Notes: generated by a model not told the origin, from the letters alone. DNA of 64,000 bases from Spongilla lacustris (GCA_949361645.1 OX442415.1:5692023-5756022); one strand, 5' to 3'; positions 1 through 12,080 are shown, counted from the first letter of the stretch. Numbers and translations: made by a program.

Positions 1-940
1 TCCTCCCTCCATCCCCCTCCTCCCTCCAGTTCATAATAGGCACTCCTCGATTGGCCCATGTAATGTTCCCATTTACTTGAAACTGTTGGTTGTCACCCCA
101 CTGTTTGAGGTGTAAGATGTGGTACAACATGAGATTACTTTCCCAAATCCATCTTTACAACTTTGCAGTTTCCCCACATCACACCATCTGCCATATTCTT
201 TTTGGTGTATTGTGTTGGCTCCTTGCCAATGATACAAGGTGTAGTACGACATAGAATTTTTTGAAGCCAACCAAATTGCTTCATAATGTACATTGTACAT
301 AGTAGAGTCTTCCACATGCTTGCTCACACATATGGACTGGAATGTTACTAATTGTAGGCCCACCATTGTATGAAAATACAACTGGGCTTATCATAACCTT
401 CCTCCTCCTCCCCCTCCCCCCCCACCCCCAAATCCCTTCAGATTACATGTACACATGTATACCAATAGAAATGTATGAGTTGGCATCTGTTGTGGTAAAA
501 AATAGATTTGCTGTCTCCAACTTCCTGTGTGTAGTTTTTGTGGTTGCTACATGTCCAATAAGATTTGTACATGAATCAGTCATGGCGCTACATGTATATG
601 TGGGGGTTACTGTGTATGTTCAAATTCTGCATGTACATGAATCCTCCACTGACACCTTAGCACTTGTAATGTCACTCACTGTACATGTGGGTAATTTCAC
701 ATGAATATGTGCATGTACTGTATGTGCGCTGTTTAAGGTGTACTTGTAAGGTGTGGTATGATGTGAGATTACTTTCCAAAATCCCTTCAAATTACATGTA
801 CACTGTACATATAGTACATGTACATGTACTGTACATGCACCTTTACCTGCACAGGTACATGTGTACATGTACATGCAGAGGAGGAGGTCATATGTTTTGG
901 TCCAGTGGATTGTAATGATTGGACTGGTTGTTATTTTATG
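1..940. other. No gene seen; ACATGT-rich AT/GC-mixed sequence
   Basis: Short open frames only, none with a recognisable domain. The stretch carries many copies of the palindrome ACATGT/TACATGTA, especially at 780-870. Confidence 0.5.
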
Positions 941-947
941 TGCACAC

Positions 948-1190
948 CCATTGTACATGTGCACACCATGTGCACTGCACCCATTGTACATGTGCACACC
1001 ATGTGCACACCCATTGTACATGTGCACACCCATTGTACATGTGCACACCATGTGCACTGCACCCATTGTACATGTGCACACCATGTGCACACCCATTGTA
1101 CATGTGCACACCATGTGCACACCCATTGTACATGTGCACACCCATTGTACATGTGCACACCCATTGTACATGTACAATTCTACAACATGA
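948..1190. repeat. Tandem repeat of a CATTGTACATGTGCACA core
   Basis: The core CATTGTACATGTGCACA recurs about ten times, alternating with the spacer CCATGTGCAC and sometimes an extra TGCA. Both parts hold palindromes (TGTACA, GTGCAC), so reading frames are open on both strands and mean nothing. Confidence 0.9.
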
Positions 1191-1194
1191 CCCA

Positions 1195-1560
1195 ATGGCA
1201 CACACACACATACAACACACACACACATACAACACACACACACACATACAACACACACACATGTACATGTATACAACACACACACACATACAACACACAC
1301 ACATACAACAACACACACACATACAACACACATACACATACAACACACACATACAACACACACACATACAACACACACACATACAACACACACACATACA
1401 ACACACACACATACAACACACACACATACAACACACACACATACAACACACACACACATACAACACGCATATACAACACACACATACAACACACACACAT
1501 GCACACACACATACAACACACACACACATGCACACACACACACACAACACACACACACCT
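1195..1560. repeat. (ACACACATACA)n microsatellite
   Basis: Imperfect CA-rich array with a periodic ATACAA interruption. It follows the preceding tandem repeat directly. The Cys/Val and Thr/His open frames here are artefacts of the repeat. Confidence 0.95.
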
Positions 1561-2330
1561 TACGGTCAAAATCCAACACAACACACATATGCATCTACGT
1601 GTACTCGTATGAGTCTAGATCTCCCTCCCTCCTCCCCACTAGGTTTGCTTGCCTTGGATTTGGCAGAGGTCACAAATCACTCAAGTTGTATGACACCTCA
1701 TAACACAAGACAATCTAGAAGACATTACACATGTAGCACCATCAGCATTCTTCTTACTCTCCTTCATTCTTTTTACTCCTTCCAGCTGTCTTGTACTGCA
1801 TACTACACCAGTTGACTTCTTCAATTGCTCCTCGCTCATATTGAAAGGTATGTTCTGGTCTCATATCACATATACAGGTGTAGCACATGTGCATAGGTGG
1901 TACAGTTCCCCCATATCTAGACATAACACCTCACTCAACATGACTTCACCTGCACCATGAAAGATGATTATGCAAACATATAATATTGATATTTCCACTT
2001 CCAACCACATGGACTGATTTGAAAAAGGTCACTCCTTTATGAACTTGCAAAAACCGGCCTCTAAATGACTTACATGTTACTTCTAAAACTCCTCCTGTCA
2101 GGGTACCATACCATTAACTACATGCAGTAGCACACATCACATATAGAGCTGGGTCCTACTCGAATGCTGAAATATTAGATAACAGTAATTCTAAGTACTC
2201 CCTGCACCCATTTTGTACATGTTCTCATACTGTTTCTTGGGTATCATGGTTTACTTACAGTACATGTATGCCTACATTATGCAATTTATTTAGTGTCAGT
2301 TTTAGGCTCTTTTTATATTCTCAAAAAAAA
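1561..2330. other. No gene seen
   Basis: Ordinary mixed sequence with no convincing exon or repeat. It ends in an A-run at 2324-2332 just before the CT-rich tract. Confidence 0.4.
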
Positions 2331-2331
2331 A

Positions 2332-2594
2332 ATCCCTCCCTCCCTCCGTCTCTCCCTCTCTCCCTCCCTTCGTCTCCCCCTCCCCCTCCCTTCCTCCCTT
2401 CATCTCCCCCTCCCCCTCCCTTCCTCCCTTCCTCTCCCCCTCCCCCTCCCTTCCTCCCTTCCTCTCCCCCTCCCCCTCCCCCTCCTCCCTCCCCTCCCCC
2501 TCCTCCCTCCCCTCTTCCCTCCCTCCCCCTCCTCCCTCCTCTCTCACCCTCCTCCCTCCCCCTCCCCCTCCTCCCCCTCTACCCTCCTTTTCTT
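2332..2594. repeat. Polypyrimidine (CCCTCCCTT)n tract
   Basis: Almost pure C/T for about 260 bp, with an internal unit of roughly 29 bp. It is followed by ATTGTCCTTCAGTCTGT. The same tract plus the same following sequence recurs at 56396-56965, so the tract belongs to a duplicated block rather than arising independently. Confidence 0.9.
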
Positions 2595-2720
2595 TATTGT
2601 CCTTCAGTCTGTTAAGTAAGCTACATTTACGATGTAGCTGATCTGTGGGCAAAGTCACACATACACATTGTACATTGTATATTCCAGTGATTGTAGCTAC
2701 ATGTATATCATCCATGTGTC

Positions 2721-4236
2721 CCATAGACTTCTCTATCTGTGATTGGAAGGTTCTGAACCAAGTTCACCTTGGGGTTGTGCAAGAGGCTGTGATATTTGGT
2801 TAGGTGCACATTATTTGGAAAATACTATGACGGGAAAATCAATTCTTTTGGAGAGGTAAGGACTACTGTAGTATATGCACTTACAACCATCCACACAGCT
2901 GGTGTAGTCAGATTACAACATCAATACTCACACATGCACACACACACACTCACATGCACACACACATGGGAAGAAGGATTGCTGACCAGTGCAACTATAG
3001 CCATCCATGCCATACCCTCAACACCAGTGCTGCCTCCATCAGTGTCTATGTAAAGGCAGTCAACAACCCTCATGGGGTGGTCCAGTTTGCACAGGGGACA
3101 GTCTGTACTGTACACGTCATTTCTTCCCAAGACACAATACACTTGTAAGCCGTTGGGAGGCACAGGGTGCATGGGAATAGTCGGGAGGGGGGGGGGGGGT
3201 GGGGTAAAGAGGAGATTTGTAGTGTTTCAGGGGATAAGGAAGTTGGCAGGAATGCAGGGTGGGAAGGAGGGGCTGATTTAATATATTTTATATATGTGTG
3301 TGTTCATGTGTGTTTTAGTGATGAACTTGCATGTACTCGTATACATGTGTGATACACTTTGTACATTGTGTGCTTTGGCATATGCCTTGGCATGCCGACA
3401 GTGCGTGGTGTGGTGCGACATATAAGTTATCTTTTCCAAATCACTTCAAATTATGAATGTATACCAGCATCTGATGTACATTAAATACCAAAAAACATAT
3501 TGTTTTTAGAACCCTACCACTGATAACCATGTCCCTGCCATACTGCTGCTGAACTATGAAAATGACAAAATACAAGAGGTCAAACGAATGCTCAAGAAAG
3601 TGATACTACAGATTCAAGATCCTGTTGTGCTGCCCTTTGCTTTTGCATGTGTGGAGTGCACAATGAAGCCAGGGCAATTCCTATGTGGGGTGGGTCTGGC
3701 GACTCAGGTGTGCTCGCTTAACCTGCATTCCATGTACAGGACCAGACATTGATGGGCATATCTCCTATGATGTGAACTTGTACCAATCTGCGTAACAGAT
3801 TGTTGTGCAATTGATGTACATGTTGCAGTTGGACATTAAATAGAACATTTCTTTGGCTAGTATTGGGGAATAGTGGTGTTGCATGTAACTTAATTCCCAT
3901 ACTGACCCGTGGATATCACATGACTCAGATAAAGCAGCTGCAGTTTGGTATGGCATTGGTCAATAGTTGTTCCAATTCACATGATACTGTAGGTTTCCCC
4001 CCCCTTTTTTAGACCCCATCAAATTTCCTCTCTGCTACCAACAAAACATGACGCACACACACCCTCCACCACGACCTCCATTCATCTCACTCCACAAGCA
4101 TGCAACACTCATTGTGACTGCACCCCCACACCACCTGCACATGCACACAACACCACATACACACCTCACACACCACACATGCACCCAACACCACACACAC
4201 ACCTCACACATGCATACACCACTCACACACCACACA
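2721..4236 (+). pseudogene. Degenerate Calx-beta-like exon module, copy A
   Basis: Four blocks occur in a fixed order also found near 12.7, 54.4, 55.4 and 57.1 kb. Block 1 (2721-2853) matches the copy reading GVVQEAGIFGEVHIIWKI and ends at a GAG|GTAAGG donor. Block 2 (2971-3149) reads ISVYVKAVNNPHGVVQFAQG. Block 3 (3511-3755) stays open for about 80 codons around NYENDKIQEVKRMLKKVILQ and ends at a stop after YRTRH. Block 4 (3885-4236) reads LTRGYHMTQIKQLQ and then runs into CA-rich sequence. The motifs E-AG-FG-V-I-W and NNPHGVVQFA resemble starts and junctions of Calx-beta repeats such as those of ADGRV1-type proteins; this is from memory. Blocks 3 and 4 I do not recognise. Frames do not join cleanly, so I call it a decayed exon cluster. 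Confidence 0.45.
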
Positions 4237-4950
4237 TGGTCTGTGAGGGTGGGGTGTCAGTATTACTCTCAGAGTGCTGGTCTGTGAGGGTGAGGTGTCA
4301 GTATTACCCTCCATAGAGTGCTAGTCTGTGAGGGTGGGGTGTCAGTATTACCCTCCTTGGAGTGCTGGTCTGTGAGGGTTGGGTGTCAGTATTACCCTCC
4401 TTAGAGTGCTGGTCTGTGAGGGTGGGGTGTCAGTATTACCCTCCTTGGAGTGCTGGTCTGTGAGGGTGGGGTGTCAGTATTACCCTCCTTAGAGTGCTGG
4501 TCTGTGAGGGTGGGATGTCAGTATTACCCTCCTTAGAGTGCTGGTCTGTGAGGGTGGGGTGTCAGTATTACCCTCCTTACAGTGCTGGTCTGTGAGGGTG
4601 GGGTGTCAGTATTACCCTCCTTAGAATGCTGGTCTGTGTGGGTAGGGTGTCAGTATTACCCTCCTTAGAGTGCTGGTCAGTGAGGGTGGGGTGTCAGTAT
4701 TACCCTCCTAGAGTGCTGGTCTGTGAGGGTGGGGTGTCAGTATTACCCTCCTTAGAGTGCTGGTCTGTGAGGGTGGGGTGTCAATATTACCCTCCTTAGA
4801 GTGCTGGTTTATGAGGGTGGGGTGTCAGTATTACCCTCCTTAGAGTGCTGGTCTGTGAGAGTGGGGTGTCAGTATTACCCTCCTTAGAGTGCTGGTCTGT
4901 GAGGGTGGGGTTTCAGTATTACCCTCCTTAGAGTGCTGGTCTGTGAGGGT
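4237..4950. repeat. 45-bp minisatellite, about 16 copies
   Basis: The unit of 44-45 bp contains GTGAGGGTGGGGTGTCAGTA followed by TTACCCTCCTTAGAGTGCTG. Copies differ by single substitutions or one-base indels. It sits at the end of module copy A. Module copy B ends in the same unit with only two copies (14146-14235), so the array is part of the duplicated block and has changed length since. Confidence 0.95.
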
Positions 4951-4966
4951 GCATGTAGAACGAGCT

Positions 4967-5035
4967 GTGCTAGCGGGTCTATCCATTACGCTCCGTGCGG
5001 ATCGGTCGGAGCGTAATTGATAGGTCCGCTAGCAC
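4967..5035. repeat. 29-bp inverted repeat (hairpin)
   Basis: Arms 4967-4995 and 5007-5035 are complementary except for one or two mismatches, with an 11-base loop. The arms start and end with GTGCTAGCGG and CCGCTAGCAC. It may be the remnant of a small foldback element; no autonomous partner is visible. Confidence 0.8.
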
Positions 5036-5360
5036 GGGTCATTTTACGAGTACCGAAAGGATTTAAGCCTTACATGTACTTATCTCGGCCCGATCCTGAA
5101 AAGACTTGTTCTGTAAGCCAGTACCGTTAAATTCAGCCAGGTCCCTTCAGTGACCGAACGGCAAACACTTCTTTTGCTCTCCATCCGGGTGTCCAATTGT
5201 ACCCCCGGGTGGACGTTCAGGACAATAGACATTAAAGACTACAGTTTATGCAATAGATGGACTAGATGGATTAGATCCAGCCACAAAAAGTGGGTTGGGA
5301 AGGAACCTGATGATGCATGGGTTTTGACAGGTACATGTATTGTAGTACATGTAGTGCCAC

Positions 5361-5570
5361 TGTCATAGGGTATACGGTCCGGCCCAATTTCGGGTCCGGC
5401 GGACCGTATTCCCTTAGGGAATACGGTCCCCCCCGGACCCAACTCCCTAGGGAATACGGTCCCCCGGACCGAGTTCCCTGGTTGTACAAAACCAATTAAC
5501 CGGACTCAATTCCCTAGGGAATTGAGTCCCCCCCCCCCCCCCCGGACCGTATTCCCTGGTTTTAAATACA
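5361..5570. repeat. Left terminal inverted repeat with nested palindromes
   Basis: The first 102 bp pair with 10792-10893. The TIR contains internal palindromes made of GGACCGTATTCCC and its complement GGGAATACGGTCC joined by TTA or TA. Beyond the TIR the same motif family continues to 5570 with a C-run (5528-5543). Confidence 0.9.
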
Positions 5571-8150
5571 TGCATGTATATGCATATTCCACCCCTTGCA
5601 TTCACGTAAGGGCTGGCACATTTGGTTCGAAAAGCAAAAGCCAATAATTGCAGGTCGTCGTCAACTATATATGCAGCTTCTGTAACAATTTAAAAAACTT
5701 TTTCCTTCGGTTTGTAACAATGAACATTTTTTTGATCGCATCCAGGTCATGCAGCTTCTATAACAATTAACACTGTTTTACATTATCAAATCGTGAACAA
5801 ATCTGAGCATTCGCGGCAGTAGAGTGAAATCGAGGAGAAGGATCGAGATTGAAAATGGAGCTGGGCTTCCACACCTGCCAGAATGAGTTTCAGCACAGCT
5901 TCTCGTGTTTTGTTTTATTTTAATCGTCTAGATAGTCTCTGTGTGTACATTTTCTATTCGGTTTCATTTTATGTTTGCAACCCATTTTAATTACATATCT
6001 TTTATAGTAGAATAAATTTAATAAAGATAAAAATCTATATTATCATAATTATATGTATAATAGTCAGATGAAAATAAGAGAGATGAGGGTACTGGATAAA
6101 TCTCAATTTCGTACCTGTAAAAAAGAAAAAAACACTTCAGCCATTACTGTTTAGAGAACGATGCATAAGACTAAAGTGTTTTTCAATCATGTGCACGATA
6201 AAATGTGAATTTCACAGACAAATAATGCTGCTTGTGTGCCCAGAGATTTTCTGCAGAGAGGGGGAGGTAGGAAATAGAAAAGGGATGAGAAGAGAAGTGA
6301 GAAGAGGTAAAGGGACACATACATGTAGCTTTAAGCTGCATGGGCCCTCATGCAACAACTTGGTCCTTTTAATCAGTGGTTAAATTGACCTGGCACACTC
6401 TAAGCGTACTCCCTCTATACTCCTGTGTGGGAAATAAGATGAGAGAGGAATGAGTGGGGGATAATAGTCAAATGAACATAAGAGACATGATGATATTGAG
6501 TGTACTCAAATTTATACCTGTAAAAATGAAAATAAATCAGCCAAAAAGTGTATTTCGTAGATAAATATAAGCTTGGCGGCATCCATTAAATTTGCTTGAA
6601 TGTGTGCCCAGTGTCTTTTTAGTCTCGAGTGTCACTGTGTATTAGACACATGGCATTAGTAGGATAGCTACTTGTTGCTGTATGTGATTAAAGCCACGCT
6701 CATGGATGTCTTTGTTATCGAAAATTTACATATCTTGTAGGGACAGCATCTCTTTGTAATATACTCACATGCCTTTAAGCTGTTTGGCATGTCTTTGTGT
6801 GCATGTATTTTGCGATAAAAAGACGTGCCTACATATGCGTCATCTGAGGGAAAGTGCAAACACACATGTCACACTGACCTTAAATAAATTGATTCCCTCC
6901 AGTAGTCGCCAACCCTTGTCTTAGAGGTGCATATATACATACAGGTATATGTCATCTGAGGGTAAGTGCAAACACGCTGATCTTAAATCCCACCTATGAG
7001 AACACCAATCACCTTGGAGAGGTGTGCATCTACACCCTATAAGAATGCAATACATATATATCATCTGAGAGTAAGTGTAAACACACATGATACATGTACA
7101 TTGACCTTAAATTAACACACTGATTCTCTCCAATAGAAACACATTGTCACCAGTTCGGCTTCCTCCAAGAGTTGTCATGCATAAATAAGAATGCACCTTT
7201 GAAACACACTGAAAGATCAGTTTTCCATCCTCCCCCTATTACTAGTATCCATGGGACTAGATGGACACAGTGAAGTAAGGAAGGAGCGTTAATAGGAATG
7301 GACCAAACTGACTAGTGCTCTACCGGGGTAACAGACATGAAACGAATAAAAGAATTCACTGCAAATAGCAATTTAATCTTACCTCAGTGCTATGAATCGT
7401 CAATATCAATCCTCACGCCGCGCCAGTATAGCAATATAAACTTACTCACTCTTCTATTTGCGTGCAGAATTGCTCAATAATTTTAATGCCCATACCATAG
7501 TAGGGCTTCTATACCACTTATAGTATATAAAGTACAAGCCTTAATTAGCACCTTGCACCAGCATCATACAGTTTATCCCGCCCATGATTCAGGAACTGAT
7601 TATAAGGCCTATACAGGGGACAGTAGAAGCCAGAAAAGATTGGAGTTCATGCAGTGATCCACTCCAACAGTATGACTGTCAGTTTAGTTCCTATTATTTA
7701 GCTACCTGAGTCCTGACCAATACTATCAGACACTACAGTGATCGGGGAGATCTAGTCATAGTAACTGAACTGGTATTAGGACACGCAAGCGAAGTTGACT
7801 CATCTAGTGTTCAACCATATATGTTCCAGTGTACACACATTTATATGTACTATGAAAGCTTGCGACATGAACCATCGTAATTGCTGGCTAGCACTCCTAT
7901 ATAGTGATACACATATAAAAATATGTTGCGCTCACAGACAAACTGCATAAAAGATGAGAGAAACAAGATTAAATAAAATTAATTATGTATAAGCATAGCA
8001 TTTGTCAAAATTATACAGATTTTATACATGCATAATGCACTTAGCAAATGTAGGCCTGTATAATAATCCGAGATCCCTTATTTACTTACATGTACTTTTT
8101 AGTAAATTAGTGCCTATACAAATCCTACATCACCAATTTAAAATCACGTG
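5571..8150. other. 5' non-coding part of the Ginger-like element
   Basis: No coding exon recognised. It holds diverged internal repeats: a 60-bp motif at 6060-6125 and again at 6469-6530, and three copies of a TCATCTGAGG-GTAAGTGCAAACAC motif at about 6836, 6948 and 7056. Confidence 0.5.
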
Positions 8151-8290
8151 CATGCGCGTCACGTAAGATTGAGAACAAGAAGGCCGTGGAATGGTAGGTT
8201 ATATGTTATGCACGAACGTCTGAGACTGAGCACTCATCAGTTGTTCTACTTAACATGTAGCACTGAATTGTTTTCAGTCTTTTCAAGTGC

Positions 8291-8590
8291 ATGAATCAGT
8301 ATAGTAAGAAATTACATTGTACTTCATGCATGAATAGAAAAGGTTGGAAGAAAGCTGAAGTGGGTACAGTAGTATCTAAAGGACATGCAGGACGTACCCA
8401 TTATGCGCTATACAGAGTCAGAGAAGCGGCTGATATACGAAAGCATTCGTCGCTAAGCCATGACGATGTTCTGCTGTATATAGGAGGGAAGAACGAAGAT
8501 GCAAGAGTGGTGCCTTTAACAGAAGAAGATTGTTGGAACAAAGGCGTTTTCGGAGTATCACGCGTCCAGACCGCACCGAAGACAAATTGA
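8291..8590 (+). CDS. Unrecognised 99-aa open frame inside the transposon
   Basis: This frame, MNQYSKKLHCTSCMNRKGWK onward, is the longest open frame in the element that is not repeat-derived. It contains charged stretches and a central THYALYRVREAADIRKHSSL segment. I do not recognise a domain. It lies about 140 bp upstream of the exon with the integrase zinc-binding domain and on the same strand, so it may be an N-terminal exon of the transposase. The start is simply the first ATG. Confidence 0.3.
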   Translation: MNQYSKKLHCTSCMNRKGWKKAEVGTVVSKGHAGRTHYALYRVREAADIRKHSSLSHDDVLLYIGGKNEDARVVPLTEEDCWNKGVFGVSRVQTAPKTN

Positions 8591-8726
8591 GGCACTACTG
8601 TACTGGCCGCACATGCATCTTAGAAAAAGGACTATGATAACTTTCCCATGTGGATACACAATGTAATAAGTATGAGAGGTACATGTACATACTGTATTTG
8701 GATTGCTGCACAAAATCTCTTTGTAG

Positions 8727-9265
8727 GTGACCAAATGTGATTCATGTCAAAGAACCAACTATTCAATCAAAGCCCCACACCTGCCATTGCAGCCCATAAC
8801 CCCATAATCCCATAACTGGCCTGTGGAATTGATTGGTCCATTAACATTAACACCACAGGCAATCGGTACATAATTGTTGCAACAGACTACATTTCGAAAT
8901 GGCCAGAAGCTGCACCATTGCAAAACAAAGAAGCTACAAGAGTGGCACACTTTATGTACTCTTTGTACTGCCGATTTGGAGCATCAAACATAATCACTGA
9001 CCAGGGCAGGGAGTTCATCAATGAGGTAACATTTGATTAACACGACTTCGCCAATGTTATATGTACTCACAGTCACACACAGCTGAAGATCACTTTGCAT
9101 GGATCTCATTCCACAAAGCTGCAGAAAATTGTATTTGCATTTCAAGCATATGAACTTTCCATGCAGGTTGTTGATTGCCTATGCTTGAAATCGATCATCG
9201 AATGACGTCAGCCTATCATCCACAATCTAATGGATTGTGTGAATGAAAGAACCAAACAATATTAA
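8727..9265 (+). pseudogene. Ginger-type integrase with H2C2-like zinc finger, decayed
   Basis: Exon 1 (8727-9025) follows an acceptor TTTGTAG and ends GAG|GTAACA. It opens with VTKCDSCQRTNYSIKAPHL, the Cys-x2-Cys half of an integrase zinc-binding domain, then WPVELIGPLT. After a one-base shift it continues as GNRYIIVATDYISKWPEAAP and later SNIITDQGREFINE, giving the first two catalytic Asp residues. Exon 2 (from 9167, acceptor ATGCAG) reads HRMTSAYHPQSNGLCE after a frameshift and then hits a stop, covering the catalytic Glu region. This is the rve/DDE integrase core shared by Ty3-type retroelements and Ginger transposons. The wording (TDYxSKWPEA, TSAYHPQxNGL) and the absence of RT nearby favour Ginger or KRBA2-like. 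At least three lesions make it inactive. Confidence 0.75.
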
Positions 9266-9433
9266 GTACCTCATATACACATATAACATTCAAATTATAA
9301 TTGGACGTTGTTTGAAATTTTCTTACCTAGATCGGTGAGTGTGTAGCAGAGAACTTGCCTTTGATATTTACTGTGAGTGTTATTTCACAAGCTTAATGTT
9401 GTTATTCTAAACCCACAATATTTAAATTTACAG

Positions 9434-9485
9434 ACAGACAGTCCTGAGCTTCGGTCTTGGCTAGCAGAATGGCTTGTTCAAAGGT
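9434..9485 (+). other. Possible downstream exon of the transposon gene
   Basis: The frame TDSPELRSWLAEWLVQR ends at a good donor AAAG|GTAAGC (9485). Further possible exons follow at about 9530-9627 and at 9688-9770 (LDQQLVFMCEGVQSDL, ending ACACA|GTAAGC). No family recognised. Confidence 0.25.
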
Positions 9486-10094
9486 AAGCTATAATGCACA
9501 CAAGTTATAATTGTGCTAACACACATTCAACCCCGGCCCAAGAGCCCATGTCACATATTTCTGTTCAAGATATGGTGCTTACAGCCATGCTTGTACCTCC
9601 AGATGTCACTACAGCTCTTCAGAAGGTGAATAGCACCCAAATGATTAAAATACAACTTTTAGTTTTGAAACATTGATGCACATGCAGGTATTGGATCAGC
9701 AACTTGTCTTCATGTGTGAAGGAGTGCAAAGTGACTTGCCTTATTCTACAAAGTGTGAGAAATACACAGTAAGCAAAACAATATATAAAACATGCAGCCA
9801 GTTATTATTATTTTTCATTTCGTTATCATTGTTTTTGGGTTCTCCAAAGCAGCACATGTTATACACATATAAAGATTTAGTACCCAGTTTTAGACAACCT
9901 GCCAGAGATGTGCTTCTATGAAAATCATTTTTTTAAAACAACTAAAATTGTGGAAGGCAGGGAAAATTCCACCCTATGTCCACAAGTAAGCCAATACTGT
10001 GTGGATACTAACATTCTTGTCAATTTTGATTTAGTGACATGAAGATTACATTGAAGGATATTGTTCAAACATGCTCTAAAAAAGAGGTTTGTTT

Positions 10095-10208
10095 TCTGGG
10101 GGATCTATATGGCAGACTGAGCATTGTGCTTGTGAGAGCAAACCCCAGGGCTATCCTTGCTAGATCATTGCAGGTGGCAGACATGCAGGTCGATGCAATG
10201 GACTACTG
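10095..10208 (+). pseudogene. C-terminal fragment of RLE-type non-LTR retrotransposon
   Basis: The frame reads LYGRLSIVLVRANPRAILAR. This matches the C-termini of the RT elements at 34-38 kb (YGRLNMNLVRANA, YGQLNVVLVRSIARAILARE, YGRLSLTLIRANARALLSR). It sits inside the Ginger-like element in the opposite orientation to the 34-38 kb copies, so it was either inserted into the transposon or captured by it. Confidence 0.6.
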
Positions 10209-10791
10209 ATCTTTCTGTGTGTATTTGCCTAAGAATTTGTATTTGTGTACTTGTGTTTGTGTGTATTATATTACAACAAACATATGAACTTTTTATTATC
10301 CTGATAGAATTTTTAAGAATCAGTATACATCAAGAGCAGAAGAAAGGAGCACAGCCGCCTCCAATTATCCATTACTATCAGCACTGCCTGAAGGAATTTT
10401 TAAGAACAATCTGTCAATATACATCAAAATCATTCTTTGTTTTCATTATATAAATTCTGTCTTGTGTTTAAATTATAATATTAGCTATTCATTACATTAA
10501 ACATCTGATGTCGTGAAAGAACTTCTGTTTAGGTTTTAAATTTTTTTCTTCATTATATAACTTCCAAATTAACAATTAGAACTTCTGTTCTGTGTTTAAA
10601 TTGTTTTCATTATAAACTTATTTGTATGCCTTATAATTAAACGGTTGCGATTTCGGTAAAAATCAACTTCTCCTTTTAATCATACTCGCTATAATTACCA
10701 GTGGTTGTCAAAATCAAATCTCCTTTCTGTCAGGGAATTGAGTCCGCCTCCTCCCCCGGACTGTATTCCCTGGATGTACAATATTTTACAC

Positions 10792-10893
10792 GGACCGTAT
10801 TCCCTAGGGAGTTGGGTCCGGGGGGGACCGTATTCCCTAAGGGAATACGGTCCGCCGGACCGGAAATTGGGCCGGACCGTATACCCTATGACA
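10792..10893. repeat. Right terminal inverted repeat of Ginger-like element
   Basis: Reverse complement of 5361-5462 with one mismatch. It is followed by the CCAC target duplication at 10894-10897. Related GGACTGTATTCCC motifs extend inward to about 10730. Confidence 0.9.
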
Positions 10894-10897
10894 CCAC

Positions 10898-12080
10898 AAA
10901 TCAAGGTACATTATGGGCTATCTCTCCATACTGCACAGTGCAGTCATGTGCCTGTGAGGAAGCACGTCTCCTTACCACCACCTGGTCCATTGTGATTCAT
11001 GTAATCTTATAATATAAATCTTACTGTGTACATGTTTGCCACTCACCCCTCATGCATGCATACATGTACATGTAGTGGTGTTCACTGTTTAATAAAAGGG
11101 TGTTACCACAACACACTTTGGGGTGTTCGTACCACTGTTTAGGAATAACACCCCATGGAGTGTAGTGATAACCACTCCTGAAGTGTAGCTAGTACACTCT
11201 TTTGGGTATTGACACAGGCATCAATAGTTCGCTTATGCACCGTAATCTTATGATACAACATCAATTGATTTTAATAAACTATACAACAACAGCTGAATTG
11301 ATTTTAATAAAATGTTTACAATAAATACTACAACAACAAAATACAACATACATGTACAACAAACTTTAAACATGTCTTTAGGGCCTACATGATGATATAG
11401 AGTTGAGTGTTTCTAAAAAACACATGAAGGTCAGGTTCCAATATGAGACATGCCTGACCTTAATTGAGCCGTCATATTCGCTAAGCTGATCGGTGACAAT
11501 AATAGCGTCAATCATAGCGATTGTTAAGCTTACATCAAAAGCTTGCTAGAGCCAGCGTGTCATACAATGTATGTCACCTTTGTAAGGTAAGGCAGGGCGT
11601 TATTTTATCATGACAAGGTACTTACATGTACATGTACCTACCTTAAGTAGGGCTCATTAATGGCAAAAAAAACTTACCTGTTTACGAATAGAGAACGTGC
11701 TAATACCAAGGTCACGCATGCACAATGAAATATAGCATGACTTCAAATGTTTGATATGTGTCCATGCATGTGTGTGTATCATGTACATGTACATGTACAT
11801 GTGTGTATGCATGTGTGTATGTGTGTGTGTCATGTACATTGTGTGCATGATCATAGCCAGGAAATCTGGTGGGGGGGGGGGGGGGGGGGGGGATCGATTA
11901 CGGGACTCCTGAAAGCATTTATTAATAGTCACGTATGGCTGCATATGGGGCCCCTCATGTTTAGCCAAATTAAAAAAGCAAGACTGCTGTCACCATCAAG
12001 CCTGATGCAATTTTTTAAGTACCATAACTAGACTCAAGCATCAAAAAGGAGTATTGACCGATCCCCCGATCTCCCAAGGC
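10898..12080. other. No gene seen; short repeats
   Basis: Contains a GTGTT-rich patch (11080-11220), scattered ACATGTACATGT palindromes, a short CATGTGTG repeat (11760-11840) and a G-run at 11870-11892. No exon is convincing. Confidence 0.4.

Larger units (their letters stand above)
5361..10893 (+). mobile_element. Ginger-like DNA transposon, decayed but with both ends
   Basis: A 5533-bp element bounded by inverted repeats of 102 bp (5361-5462 and 10792-10893) that differ at one position. The ends read TGTCATAGGG and CCCTATGACA, and both flanks are CCAC (5357-5360, 10894-10897), a 4-bp target duplication. Inside, on the plus strand, is a decayed integrase gene with a zinc-binding domain (8727-9265). 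Ginger elements, as I recall the family, use a retroviral-type integrase as transposase, have TGT..ACA ends and duplicate 4 bp. The coding part is broken by frameshifts and stops, so the copy is not autonomous, but the near-identical ends suggest fairly recent insertion. Confidence 0.8.

Noticed and set aside
620..1815. Cys/Val-rich and Thr/His-rich open frames up to 324 codons
   Set aside because: They are translations of CA/GT and CATTGTACATGTGCACA repeats, open in many frames.
2921..3172. Minus-strand frame with CPLCKLDHPMRVVDC that looks zinc-finger-like
   Set aside because: The same sequence read on the plus strand gives NNPHGVVQFAQG, with donor sites following in that direction; the Cys pattern lacks a full finger.
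4237..4950. CRISPR-like regular repeat array
   Set aside because: Repeats are contiguous with no unique spacers, and the genome is eukaryotic.
8759..8950. Minus-strand 63-codon frame with Cys residues
   Set aside because: It is the shadow of the plus-strand integrase, whose motifs are clear.
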